From assembly GCF_002848265.1 (NCBI RefSeq), contig NZ_CP025422.1, positions 372,001 through 436,000 of the forward strand: a stretch of 64,000 nt of DNA, written 5' to 3'. Under the pieces are notes generated by a model that saw nothing but the letters and a program-made list of their open reading frames with translations, was not told the DNA's origin and ran no database searches. This DNA is from Zhihengliuella sp. ISTPL4 (GTDB taxonomy: Bacteria > Actinomycetota > Actinomycetes > Actinomycetales > Microbacteriaceae). Both the position numbers and the translations under genes were made by a program. The first letter of the stretch is position 1, and each line of letters opens with the position of its first letter. This document shows, piece after piece, positions 35,501-44,387 of this stretch.

Positions 35501-36076
35501 ATGAGCATCGTGGTACGCCCGGCGACGGTCTTCGAGGACGTCGCGGCGGTCGTGGGACCGAAGAAGCCGACGTCGAACGTCTGTTTCTGCCTGAGCTACC
35601 GGATCGGCAACAAGGAGAACGTCTCCCTCCGCGGCCCCGCGCGGGCCGAGCGGGTGCGTGAGCTCTGCCATCAGGACCCCCCTCCCGGCGTGCTCGCGTA
35701 CCTCGACGACGAGCCGGTCGGCTGGGCGGCGCTGCATCCTCGACGGGATACGAGCTTCGCGCGCAACCGCCTCATCCCCCACATCGACGACGTCGACGTG
35801 TGGTCGCTGTGGTGCTTCCGGGTCCGCCCGGGGCACCGCAAGCAGGGTGTGTCGCACGCGCTCATCGAAGGCGCTGTCGCCTACGCCAGGGAACGCGGCG
35901 CCCCGGCGATCGAAGGCTATCCGGTCGACAACGCGGGGGCGAAGGTGAATCTGACGATGGCCTACGTCGGCACGCGGCGGCTCTTCGAGAGTGCGGGATT
36001 CGCCAAGGCCGCGGACACGGGTTCCGTCCTCGACGGCTTCCCCCGGGTGCTCATGCGTCTCGATCTGCGCCAGTGA
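35501..36076 (+). CDS. GNAT-family N-acetyltransferase
   Basis: This 191-residue protein has a GNAT fold: WSLWCFRVRPGHRKQGVSHA (beta4 and the acetyl-CoA loop, here RPGHRKQG) and an RLFESAGF C-terminal motif. The N-terminal half carries VCFCLSYRIG, unusual for GNAT proteins, with two close cysteines. Substrate unknown. It sits between the RluD-type gene and dnaE and may be a lineage insertion. Confidence 0.75.
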   Translation: MSIVVRPATVFEDVAAVVGPKKPTSNVCFCLSYRIGNKENVSLRGPARAERVRELCHQDPPPGVLAYLDDEPVGWAALHPRRDTSFARNRLIPHIDDVDVWSLWCFRVRPGHRKQGVSHALIEGAVAYARERGAPAIEGYPVDNAGAKVNLTMAYVGTRRLFESAGFAKAADTGSVLDGFPRVLMRLDLRQ

Positions 36077-36108
36077 GCGTGAGGCCGGCCGATGTCGACG
36101 GCCGAACG

Positions 36109-36114
36109 TAGACT
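36109..36114 (+). promoter_or_regulatory. -10 hexamer of dnaE
   Basis: TAGACT ends six bases before the dnaE ATG with no ribosome-binding site, indicating a leaderless mRNA. Confidence 0.6.
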
Positions 36115-36120
36115 CGAAGC

Positions 36121-39100
36121 ATGGCATCCGACTCCTTCGTCCACCTGCACGTGCACAGCGAGTACTCGATGCTCGACGGGGCTGCGAAGATCAACGCGAT
36201 GACCCAGGCTGCGGCCGATTACGGCATGCCGGCCATCGCGGTGACGGACCACGGGAACACCTTCGCGGCGTTCGAGTTCTACAACGCTGCACGCAACACC
36301 GGCATCAAGCCGATCGTGGGACTCGAGGCCTACGTCACCCCCGGCACGCACCGCAGCGACAAGACCCGGGTGCAGTGGGGCTCCGCGGATCAGCGCAGTG
36401 ACGACGTCTCGGGTTCCGGCGCCTACACCCACATGACGATGTGGAGCCAGAGCACGGAAGGCATGCACAACCTCTTCCGGCTGAGCTCGCTGTCGAGCAT
36501 GGAGGGCTACTACTTCAAGCCGCGCATGGACCGCGAACTGCTCCAGACGTACGGCAAGGGTCTCATCGCCACGACCGGGTGCCCGTCGGGGGAGGTGCAG
36601 ACCCGACTCCGGCTCGGTCAGTACGACGCCGCCCGGGCCGCGGCGGCGGAGTTCCAGGACATCTTCGGCAAGGAGAACTACTTCGCCGAGATCATGGACC
36701 ATGGTCTCTCCATCGAGCGCCGGGTCATGACCGACCTGCTGCGTCTCGCGAAAGACCTCGGGATCCCGCTGGTGGCCACCAACGACTCGCACTACACCCA
36801 CCAGCACGAGGCCGATGCCCACGCGGCCCTGCTGTGCGTGCAGTCCGGCTCCACGCTGGACGACCCGAACCGCTTCAAGTTCGACGGCGACGGCTATTAC
36901 ATCAAGACCGCGGCCGAGATGCGGCAGCTCTTCCGGGACCACCCGGAGGCCTGCGACAACACGCTCCTGATCGCCGAACGCTGCGAGGTCGAGTTCAACA
37001 CCTCGGCGAACTACATGCCCCGGTTCCCGGTCCCGGACGGCGAGACCGAGGACAGCTGGCTCATCAAGGAGGTCGAGAAGGGCCTCCACTACCGGTACCC
37101 GAACGGCATCCCGGACAAGGTGCGCAAGCAGGCCGAGTACGAGACCGGGATCATCCTGCAGATGGGCTTCCCCGGCTACTTCCTCGTCGTCGCCGACTTC
37201 ATCAACTGGGCGAAGGACAACGGGATCCGCGTCGGTCCCGGCCGTGGGTCCGGTGCGGGCTCGATGGTCGCCTACGCGATGAAGATCACCGACCTCGACC
37301 CGCTCGAGCACGGTCTGATCTTCGAGCGCTTCCTCAACCCGGACCGCGTGTCGATGCCCGACTTCGACGTCGACTTCGACGACCGTCGCCGCGGCGAGGT
37401 CATCGAGTACGTGACCCGGAAGTACGGCTCCGAGCGCGTCGCGCAGATCGTGACGTACGGCACCATCAAGTCCAAGCAGGCACTCAAGGACGCCGGCCGC
37501 GTCCTCGGCTTCCCCTTCAGCATGGGGGAGCGGCTCACCAAAGCGATGCCGCCGGCGGTGATGGGCAAGGACATGCCCCTCGACGGCATGTTCGACTCGG
37601 CGCACCCGCGCTACAAGGAGGCCAGCGAGTTCCGTGCCCTCATCGAGACCGACCCGGAGGCGAAGACCGTCTTCGACCGCGCGCTCGGACTGGAAGGCCT
37701 GAAGCGGCAGTGGGGCGTGCACGCCGCGGGCGTCATCATGTCGTCCGAGCCCCTGCTCGACATCATCCCGATCATGCGCCGCGAGCAGGACGGCCAGATC
37801 GTCACGCAGTTCGACTACCCGTCGTGCGAGTCCCTGGGCCTGATCAAGATGGACTTCCTGGGCCTCCGGAACCTCACGATCATCTCGGACGCGCTCGACA
37901 ACATCCGGATGAACCGGGGTGAGGAGCTCGATCTCGAGCACCTCGGCCTCGACGACCCCGCCGTGTACGAACTGCTCGCCCGCGGCGACACCCTCGGCGT
38001 CTTCCAGCTCGACAGTCCGCCGCTGCGCTCGCTCATGCGGCTCATGAAACCCGACAACTTCGGCGACATCTCGGCCCTCATCGCGCTGTACCGGCCGGGA
38101 CCGATGGGAGCGAACTCCCACACCAACTACGCGCTCCGCAAGAACGGCCAACAGGAGATCACGCCGATCCACCCCGAGCTGGCGGAACCGCTCGCGGAGA
38201 TCCTGGAGGAGTCCTACGGACTCATCATCTACCAGGAGCAGGTCATGGCCATCGCGCAGAAGGTCGCCGGCTTCAGCCTCGGCCAGGCCGACATCCTGCG
38301 CCGCGCGATGGGCAAGAAGAAGAAGTCGGAGCTGGACAAGCAGTACGCCGGCTTCGCGGCGGGGATGACCGAGCGCGGCTTCGGCGAAGGCGCGGTCAAG
38401 GCGCTCTGGGACATCCTCCTGCCGTTCTCCGACTACGCCTTCAACAAAGCGCACTCCGCGGCGTACGGCCTCGTGTCGTACTGGACCGCCTACCTCAAGG
38501 CGCACTACCCGGCCGAGTACATGGCGGCCCTCCTCACGAGCGTCGGCGACTCGAAGGACAAGATGGCGCTCTACCTCAACGAGTGCCGCCGGATGGGCAT
38601 CAAGGTGCTCCCGCCGGACGTCTCCGAGTCGATCAACTTCTTCGCGGCCGTCGGCGACGACATCCGCTTCGGTCTCGGCGCGGTCCGCAACGTCGGCACC
38701 AACGTCGTCGAGGGCATCGTGCAGTCCCGCAAGGACGAGCGATTCACGTCCTTCCACCACTTCCTCGACAAGGTGCCGCTGCACGTCGCCAACAAGCGCA
38801 CGGTCGAATCGCTCATCAAGGCCGGCGCTTTCGACTCGATGGGGGACACCCGACGGGCGCTCCTCGAGGTCCACGAGGATGCCGTGGAAGCAGCGGTCGA
38901 CCGCAAGCGGAACGAGGCTCAGGGCGCCATCGGCTTCGATTTCGACAGTCTCTACGACGGCATGGAGGAGGCGGCACCCGCGAAGGTGCCACCGCGCCCG
39001 GAGTGGATCAAGAAGGACAAGCTCGCCTTCGAGCGCGAGATGCTCGGCCTGTACGTCTCCGACCACCCGCTCGCGGGTCTCGAGGTGCCGCTCGCGAAGC

Positions 39101-39639
39101 ACGCCTCGATCTCCATCCACGACCTCAACAACTCCGAGGATCTGCAGGACGGTGATCAGGTCACCGTGGCCGGACTCGTCACGAGCGTGCAGCATCGTGT
39201 GGCGAAGGCGAGCGGAAACCCCTACGGCATGATCACCGTGGAGGATTTCAACGGCGAGGTCACCGTGATGTTCATGGGGAAGACCTACCTCGAGTTCCAG
39301 CACACCCTGCAGCAGGACGCCATCCTCGCGGTGCGTGGTCGCGTGTCCCGTCGTGACGACGGCCTCAACCTGCATGCGCAGTCGGCGTTCGCGCCCGACG
39401 TCGGGTCCTTCGATGCCGCGGGTCCGCTGTCGCTGGTGCTCGCCGAGCAGCGCGCCACGGAACGCGTGATGACGGAACTCGCCGAGGTGCTCCGCCGTCA
39501 CAGCGGCGATACCGAGGTGCTGCTCCGCGTGCACCGCGGCGGAACGGCGAAAGTGTTCGAAGTGCCCATGCCGGTGAAAGTCTCGGCCGACCTCTTCGGT
39601 GACCTCAAGTCTCTGCTCGGACCAACCTGTCTGGGGTGA
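36121..39639 (+). CDS. dnaE: DNA polymerase III alpha subunit (replicative)
   Basis: This 1172-residue replicative polymerase has an N-terminal PHP domain (HLHVHSEYSMLDGAAKI, TDHGNTFAAFEFYNA), which provides proofreading in actinobacterial DnaE1. The palm domain catalytic motif is MPDFDVDFDDRRRGEV (about 415-430). The fingers contain GLIIYQEQVMAIAQ and the GKKKKSELDKQ helix. A tandem helix-hairpin-helix region and an OB domain (VAGLVTSVQHRVAKASGNP) complete it. The single copy near lspA/rluD matches dnaE1, not the mutagenic dnaE2. Confidence 0.96.
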   Translation: MASDSFVHLHVHSEYSMLDGAAKINAMTQAAADYGMPAIAVTDHGNTFAAFEFYNAARNTGIKPIVGLEAYVTPGTHRSDKTRVQWGSADQRSDDVSGSGAYTHMTMWSQSTEGMHNLFRLSSLSSMEGYYFKPRMDRELLQTYGKGLIATTGCPSGEVQTRLRLGQYDAARAAAAEFQDIFGKENYFAEIMDHGLSIERRVMTDLLRLAKDLGIPLVATNDSHYTHQHEADAHAALLCVQSGSTLDDPNRFKFDGDGYYIKTAAEMRQLFRDHPEACDNTLLIAERCEVEFNTSANYMPRFPVPDGETEDSWLIKEVEKGLHYRYPNGIPDKVRKQAEYETGIILQMGFPGYFLVVADFINWAKDNGIRVGPGRGSGAGSMVAYAMKITDLDPLEHGLIFERFLNPDRVSMPDFDVDFDDRRRGEVIEYVTRKYGSERVAQIVTYGTIKSKQALKDAGRVLGFPFSMGERLTKAMPPAVMGKDMPLDGMFDSAHPRYKEASEFRALIETDPEAKTVFDRALGLEGLKRQWGVHAAGVIMSSEPLLDIIPIMRREQDGQIVTQFDYPSCESLGLIKMDFLGLRNLTIISDALDNIRMNRGEELDLEHLGLDDPAVYELLARGDTLGVFQLDSPPLRSLMRLMKPDNFGDISALIALYRPGPMGANSHTNYALRKNGQQEITPIHPELAEPLAEILEESYGLIIYQEQVMAIAQKVAGFSLGQADILRRAMGKKKKSELDKQYAGFAAGMTERGFGEGAVKALWDILLPFSDYAFNKAHSAAYGLVSYWTAYLKAHYPAEYMAALLTSVGDSKDKMALYLNECRRMGIKVLPPDVSESINFFAAVGDDIRFGLGAVRNVGTNVVEGIVQSRKDERFTSFHHFLDKVPLHVANKRTVESLIKAGAFDSMGDTRRALLEVHEDAVEAAVDRKRNEAQGAIGFDFDSLYDGMEEAAPAKVPPRPEWIKKDKLAFEREMLGLYVSDHPLAGLEVPLAKHASISIHDLNNSEDLQDGDQVTVAGLVTSVQHRVAKASGNPYGMITVEDFNGEVTVMFMGKTYLEFQHTLQQDAILAVRGRVSRRDDGLNLHAQSAFAPDVGSFDAAGPLSLVLAEQRATERVMTELAEVLRRHSGDTEVLLRVHRGGTAKVFEVPMPVKVSADLFGDLKSLLGPTCLG

Positions 39640-39706
39640 GCGGGTAGGATCGGGAGCCGTCGAGAGCACCGGGAAGTCGAGGTGCACCGATGAGGAAAGG
39701 ACGACT

Positions 39707-40960
39707 ATGAGCACGGATCTTCCCGAGCCGGACGCCGAGGCGGTGTTCAGCGATGAGGACGGCGTCCTCTACGACGACGAGGTCACCCCGGAGTACGGCA
39801 TCCTCGGTTTCACGCTGCGTGAACTGCTGATCGTGGGCGTCTGGGCGCTCTCCTTCCTCGTCTCCTTCTTCCCCCTCAGCGGAGGGATCTCGCTGTGGGG
39901 TATCGGCATCCAGTGGATCCTGCCGATCGGCGTGCCGACCGTCGCCGTCTTCCTCCTCGTCCTCCGGCGGTTCTCGCCGGACGGCATCCGCCGCGTCGGG
40001 TCGCTGGGTATCGACCAGTTCGCCTCCGTGGCGTTCTCGGTGTCGGCGTGCGTGTGGGCCGGCAACCTCTGGCTCGCCCTCTCGGCGGTCATCTCGACGG
40101 GCAACTGGGGTCTGCCCTGGACCGCGGTCGTGCAGGTCATCACCTCCACCGCCCTCGTCGTCCTCACGGTCTTCGCGCCCCTCATCCCGGGGCTCAAGGA
40201 GGACTTCCAGGGCCGGCTCGTGACCCTCGCGCACCGCAACGCGAACCCTGTGCGTCCGGTCATCGCGCGCCCGCGGCCCGAGACGTCGTCGAACGCGTCG
40301 ACGGTGGTCTCGACGCCCGCGGAGTCCTCCGAGGCCTCTGCCGCCCCCGCCGAGGGTGAGACCGTCGTCATCGCGGACTCCGGCGGCGAGCCGAGCGCCG
40401 CACCGACCGACGACCGCGTCGTCGTCCCCGGTGCGTACACCGACACCGACACGGGCGACCGCGAAGCCGTCGCGAACGACGCGGATCGCGTCCCCCTGAC
40501 CGCGCACGCCTCGGGGGGCGGCACCGGAACCGTTCCGGTCGCTTCGGAGCCGGAGTACGCGCCGTCCTACTCTCGCCGTTCCCGCGGGGAGCAGCCGGAG
40601 ATCGTCTCTGACACCGGCAGCATCGAGTCGCTGCTCGGCGCCAAGGCGCTCACCGAAGAGGAACTCGCCGCCGCCCAGGAGCCGGCGCCGGAGGCTGCGA
40701 CCGCCGTCCACCCCGTGTTCTCCGATGACCGCGATGCCGAAGCTCCGGCGCCTCGGGACAGCGCACCCGTGGCGCAGCCTTTCTGGATCCTTGCGCCGAC
40801 GGAGCGCGATGTGCACGACGAGCGGGGAGAGCCGATCTTCCGCGTCGGCCCGACCGCCTGGGCTCTGGTGATCGAGGACCGGGGCGGTGCCTTCGTCGTC
40901 CGTCATGACGACGGACGCATCGGTTACCTCCACGACATCGCCGGCATCACGAAGGGCTGA
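39707..40960 (+). CDS. Uncharacterised four-TM protein with long acidic linker and C-terminal domain
   Basis: I do not recognise this family. The 417 residues comprise an acidic N-terminus, four TM segments within about 38-165 (GVWALSFLVSFFPL, WILPIGVPTVAVFLLVL, VSACVWAGNLWLALSAV, STALVVLTVFAPLIPGL), a Pro/Ala/Glu/Thr-rich linker (about 175-355), and a compact C-terminal segment of 60 residues (PFWILAPTERDVHDERGEP to GYLHDIAGITKG). It lies between dnaE and hisD. GAGGAAAGG precedes the ATG; an in-frame start at 39599 is rejected. TAGGAT (39645-39650) may be its -10. Confidence 0.7.
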   Translation: MSTDLPEPDAEAVFSDEDGVLYDDEVTPEYGILGFTLRELLIVGVWALSFLVSFFPLSGGISLWGIGIQWILPIGVPTVAVFLLVLRRFSPDGIRRVGSLGIDQFASVAFSVSACVWAGNLWLALSAVISTGNWGLPWTAVVQVITSTALVVLTVFAPLIPGLKEDFQGRLVTLAHRNANPVRPVIARPRPETSSNASTVVSTPAESSEASAAPAEGETVVIADSGGEPSAAPTDDRVVVPGAYTDTDTGDREAVANDADRVPLTAHASGGGTGTVPVASEPEYAPSYSRRSRGEQPEIVSDTGSIESLLGAKALTEEELAAAQEPAPEAATAVHPVFSDDRDAEAPAPRDSAPVAQPFWILAPTERDVHDERGEPIFRVGPTAWALVIEDRGGAFVVRHDDGRIGYLHDIAGITKG

Positions 40961-40961
40961 C

Positions 40962-42266
40962 ATGCGAACGATCGATCTGCGGAAGCGCGAGCTCTCGCCC
41001 GCTGACATGCTGGCCGCCGTGCCCCGCGCGACGCAGGCGCGTGCCGAAGCCCTCGACACCGCGGCTCGCCTCGTCGACGACGTGCGCGACCGCGGAGAGG
41101 AGGCGTTGCGCGAGCAGGCGGAGCGCTTCGACCGCGTCGCCGGCCACGCCGTGCGGGTGCCGGAGGAGCACCTCACCGAGGCCCTCCAAGCGCTCGCGCC
41201 GAACGTGCGCACCGCCCTGGAGGAGGCGATCCGGCGCGTGCGCCTGGCCTCGGCCGCGCAGGTGCCGGCTCCGCAGGTGACGCGGATCGGTGACGGCGCG
41301 ACCATCACCCAGCGGTGGCAGCCGGTGGCGCGCGTCGGGGTGTACATCCCCGGGGGCAAGGCCGTCTACCCGTCCAGCGTCGTCATGAACGTCGTCCCCG
41401 CGCAGGTCGCCGGCGTGCAGCAGATCGCGCTCGCCTCGCCGCCGCAGGCGGATCTGGACGGTCGGGTGCACCCGACGATTCTGGCCGCCGCGGCGCTGCT
41501 CGGCGTCTCCGAGGTCTACGCCATGGGCGGGGCCGGAGCCATCGGCGCGCTCGCGCACGGGGTCGAAAGCCTCGGGCTCGACCCGGTCGACGTCGTGTCG
41601 GGGCCGGGCAACAACTACGTCGCCTCGGCGAAGCGCGCCGTCGCCGGTGTCGTCGGCACCGACTCGGAGGCGGGCGCGACGGAGATCCTCGTCGTCGCGG
41701 ACGCCGCATCCGACCCGCGGCTCATCGCCGCCGACCTCGTGAGCCAGGCCGAGCACGACGAGCAGGCTTCGGCCGTGCTCGTGACGGACGCTGCGGACAT
41801 CGCGGAGCAGGTGCGGGCCGAGGTCGAGCGTCAGGCCGCCCGTACGCGACACAGCGAGCGGGTCGCCGCGGCGCTGTCCGGGCCGCAGTCGGCGATCGTC
41901 CTCGTGGACGATCGCGCGATGGCGGTCGCCTTCAGCAACGCGTACGCGCCGGAGCACCTGGAGCTGCACCTCGCCGACGCGGAGGAGGCAGCAGCCGCTT
42001 TCACCAGCGCGGGAGCAGTATTCGTCGGCGACCAGACACCGGTCAGCCTGGGGGACTACATGGCAGGCAGCAACCATGTCCTGCCGACAGGTGGCCAGGC
42101 ACGGTACGCCCCCGGTCTCGGGGCGTACACGTTCCTACGCCCGCAGCAGGTCGTGTCCTACGATCGTGCGGCCCTGGCTGTGGTCCGTGAGGGCGTCGTC
42201 GCCCTGGCCGACACCGAAGTGCTGCCCGCGCACGGCGAGGCGATCGAGGCCCGTTTCACCGCGTAG
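40962..42266 (+). CDS. hisD: Histidinol dehydrogenase
   Basis: This 434-residue zinc enzyme carries out the last two steps of histidine synthesis (histidinol to histidine with two NAD). Signatures: [38 protein letters not shown] and APEHLELH. The ATG at 40962 begins [13 protein letters not shown]; the earlier open frame overlaps the upstream gene and is rejected. No other his genes are adjacent. Confidence 0.95.
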   Translation: MRTIDLRKRELSPADMLAAVPRATQARAEALDTAARLVDDVRDRGEEALREQAERFDRVAGHAVRVPEEHLTEALQALAPNVRTALEEAIRRVRLASAAQVPAPQVTRIGDGATITQRWQPVARVGVYIPGGKAVYPSSVVMNVVPAQVAGVQQIALASPPQADLDGRVHPTILAAAALLGVSEVYAMGGAGAIGALAHGVESLGLDPVDVVSGPGNNYVASAKRAVAGVVGTDSEAGATEILVVADAASDPRLIAADLVSQAEHDEQASAVLVTDAADIAEQVRAEVERQAARTRHSERVAAALSGPQSAIVLVDDRAMAVAFSNAYAPEHLELHLADAEEAAAAFTSAGAVFVGDQTPVSLGDYMAGSNHVLPTGGQARYAPGLGAYTFLRPQQVVSYDRAALAVVREGVVALADTEVLPAHGEAIEARFTA

Positions 42267-42269
42267 GAT
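42264..42269 (+). promoter_or_regulatory. -10 hexamer of nrdR
   Basis: TAGGAT overlaps the hisD stop codon and ends seven bases before the nrdR ATG: a leaderless promoter inside a tight gene pair. Confidence 0.55.
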
Positions 42270-42276
42270 CTGTCAG

Positions 42277-42747
42277 ATGCACTGCCCCTTCTGCCGTCAC
42301 CCCGATTCCCGGGTCATCGACTCGCGTACCAGCGACGACGGGCTGTCGATCCGTCGCCGTCGTCAGTGTCCGGAATGCGGGGGACGGTTCTCCACGACCG
42401 AGACCGCGAGCCTCAACGTCATCAAGCGGTCGGGCGTCATGGAGCCGTTCAGCAGGGAGAAGGTCATCTCCGGCGTCCGGAAGGCCTGCCAGGGGCGGCC
42501 CGTCACCGAGGCGGACCTCGCGATCCTCGCGCAGCGCGTGGAGGAGGCGGTCCGGCAGACCGGCGTCTCCCAGCTCGACACGAACGAGATCGGCCTTGCC
42601 ATCCTCGGACCGCTGCGCGAGCTGGACGAGGTCGCCTTCCTGCGCTTCGCGAGCGTCTACCAGGCCTTCGACTCCCTCGAAGACTTCGAGGCCGCCATCA
42701 GCGACCTCCGTGCCGACCACGCGAAGGCCGAGACGGCGGACCGGTAA
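42277..42747 (+). CDS. nrdR: Transcriptional repressor NrdR
   Basis: This 156-residue repressor of ribonucleotide reductase genes begins [17 protein letters not shown], then [11 protein letters not shown], forming a four-cysteine zinc ribbon. An ATP-cone domain follows ([20 protein letters not shown]), which senses ATP/dATP. Length is the usual 150-160. It is normally followed or preceded by nrd or dna genes; none are adjacent here. Confidence 0.96.
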   Translation: MHCPFCRHPDSRVIDSRTSDDGLSIRRRRQCPECGGRFSTTETASLNVIKRSGVMEPFSREKVISGVRKACQGRPVTEADLAILAQRVEEAVRQTGVSQLDTNEIGLAILGPLRELDEVAFLRFASVYQAFDSLEDFEAAISDLRADHAKAETADR

Positions 42748-42750
42748 TCT
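42745..42750 (+). promoter_or_regulatory. -10 hexamer of pyrD
   Basis: TAATCT overlaps the nrdR stop and ends seven bases before the pyrD ATG. GGCAGGG between them could also act as a weak ribosome-binding site. Confidence 0.5.
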
Positions 42751-42757
42751 GGCAGGG

Positions 42758-43795
42758 ATGTATCCGCTGCTCTTCCGCGCCGTCCTCTCGCGCTTCGATC
42801 CCGAGTTCGCCCACCACGCCGGTATGGCGGTGATCCGCGTGCTCGGTGCACCGCCGTTCTCGTGGGCCACACGCGCGATGACCCGTCCGGATCCCTCGCT
42901 GCAGGTCGAGGCGCTGGGACTCACCTTCCCGTCGCCGTTCGGCATCGCCGCCGGATTCGACAAGAACGCCGTCGGCGTCCGGGGGATTGCCGCGCTCGGC
43001 TTCGGACACGTCGAGGTCGGCACGATCACGGCGGTCCCGCAGGAGGGCAATCCGAAGCCGCGCCTGTTCCGTCTGATCGAGGATCGCGCGGTCATCAACC
43101 GGATGGGGTTCAACAACCGCGGCGCGAATGCCGCCGCCCGCCGTCTCGCTCGGCTTCGTCGTGGCGCGCCCGACACCGTCATCGGCGTCAACATCGGCAA
43201 GAGCCGCGTGGTCGACGTCGAGGACGCCGTCGCGGACTACGTCGCGTCAGCCACCCGACTGGCGCCGCTGGCGGACTACCTGGCCGTGAACGTCTCGTCG
43301 CCGAACACCCCGGGGCTGCGCGGGCTGCAGGCAGTGGAGACCCTGGCGCCGCTGCTCCGCGCCGTCCGCGACGCGGCCGGTTCCACCCCGCTGCTCGTCA
43401 AGATCGCCCCTGACCTGTCGGACCAGGAGATCACGGGCATCGCTCGACTCGCCGTCGAAGAGGACTTGGCAGGCATCATCGCCCACAACACGACGATCAG
43501 CCGCGACGGTCTTCGCACCGATGCGGCGGTCGTCGAGGCAGCGGGTGCGGGGGGACTCTCCGGTGCTCCGCTCAAGCAGCGGTCGCTCGAGGTCCTTCGG
43601 GTCGTCCGCGCCGCGGTCCCCGAGGACTTCTGCGTGATCGCTGTCGGGGGCGTCGAGACCGCCGCCGACGTGCAGGAGCGGCTGGATGCCGGGGCGACGC
43701 TGGTGCAGGGGTACACCGCGTTCCTCTACCGCGGTCCCTTCTGGGGCCGCGAGATCAACCGGGGACTGGTCAGTCCGGGTACTGCCCGCGCTTGA
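42758..43795 (+). CDS. pyrD: Dihydroorotate dehydrogenase (quinone, class 2)
   Basis: This 345-residue FMN enzyme oxidises dihydroorotate, passing electrons to menaquinone at the membrane. The N-terminal helix (MYPLLFRAVLSRFDPEFAHH) is the membrane-associating extension specific to class 2. Other motifs: PSPFGIAAGFDKNA, INRMGFNN, and VNVSSPNTPGLRGLQ with catalytic Ser. ATG 42758 is chosen to include this helix. It is syntenic with Rv2139 beside an M20 peptidase. Its end overlaps the convergent DUF3043 gene by 26 bases. Confidence 0.95.
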   Translation: MYPLLFRAVLSRFDPEFAHHAGMAVIRVLGAPPFSWATRAMTRPDPSLQVEALGLTFPSPFGIAAGFDKNAVGVRGIAALGFGHVEVGTITAVPQEGNPKPRLFRLIEDRAVINRMGFNNRGANAAARRLARLRRGAPDTVIGVNIGKSRVVDVEDAVADYVASATRLAPLADYLAVNVSSPNTPGLRGLQAVETLAPLLRAVRDAAGSTPLLVKIAPDLSDQEITGIARLAVEEDLAGIIAHNTTISRDGLRTDAAVVEAAGAGGLSGAPLKQRSLEVLRVVRAAVPEDFCVIAVGGVETAADVQERLDAGATLVQGYTAFLYRGPFWGREINRGLVSPGTARA

Positions 43796-44342
43796 CCTGC
43801 GGCTTCGGCAGCCGCATGAAGCGCATCTGCAGGGCGCGCATACCCGCGTACCAGCCGAGGCCCTTCTCGACGCGGTCCTTGCCGAACTTCGCGGCCGCCT
43901 TGCGCTTGACGCGCATGCCCAGGAGGATCATGCCGCCGATCGCGATGACAAGGTACGCCATCATGAAGAGGTACGCGTAGAACGAGATCATCATGTTCGT
44001 CGGCAGCAGCGAGGCCAGGATGACGAGGACCATGACGCCCATGACGAACTCCGCGGGGTGCCAGCCGGCGTCGACGTAGTCGCGCACCCAGCGACGCTGC
44101 GGGCCCTTGTCCCGCGCGGGGAGATACTTCTCCTCGCCGGCGGCCATGCCGGCCTGCGCCTTCGCGCGGCGCTCGTTGAGCTCGGCGCGAGCCGCGGCCT
44201 TGGCCTCCTTCGTGTTCGCCACGAGGGGGCGGCGGCGGGCGGCCTCCTGCTCGGCGCGGGTCGGCGTGGCGCGTCCCTTGCCGACGGCAGGCGTCTGGGG
44301 GGCGTCGTCGTTCGTCGAAGGGGAGGCGGGGGTAGTGGCCAC
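43770..44342 (-). CDS. DUF3043 membrane protein
   Basis: This 190-residue protein has a basic, Ala/Arg-rich N-terminal half (TPTRAEQEAARRRPLVA, RDKGPQRRWVRDYVDAGWHP) and two TM segments (FVMGVMVLVILASLLP and YAYLFMMAYLVIAIGGMILL). This is the DUF3043 signature of actinobacteria; its function is unknown. GTG start at 44342, divergent from the M20 peptidase. The 3' end overlaps pyrD on the opposite strand, so the two transcripts must collide. Confidence 0.85.
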   Translation of the reverse strand: MATTPASPSTNDDAPQTPAVGKGRATPTRAEQEAARRRPLVANTKEAKAAARAELNERRAKAQAGMAAGEEKYLPARDKGPQRRWVRDYVDAGWHPAEFVMGVMVLVILASLLPTNMMISFYAYLFMMAYLVIAIGGMILLGMRVKRKAAAKFGKDRVEKGLGWYAGMRALQMRFMRLPKPQVKRGQYPD

Positions 44343-44374
44343 GAGGTTCCTCGGTTCGCTGGGGTGGGTCGCCT

Positions 44375-44380
44375 TAAGAT
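44375..44380 (+). promoter_or_regulatory. -10 hexamer of M20 peptidase
   Basis: TAAGAT ends seven bases before the ATG at 44388; no Shine-Dalgarno sequence is seen. Confidence 0.5.
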
Positions 44381-44387
44381 TACTCGC

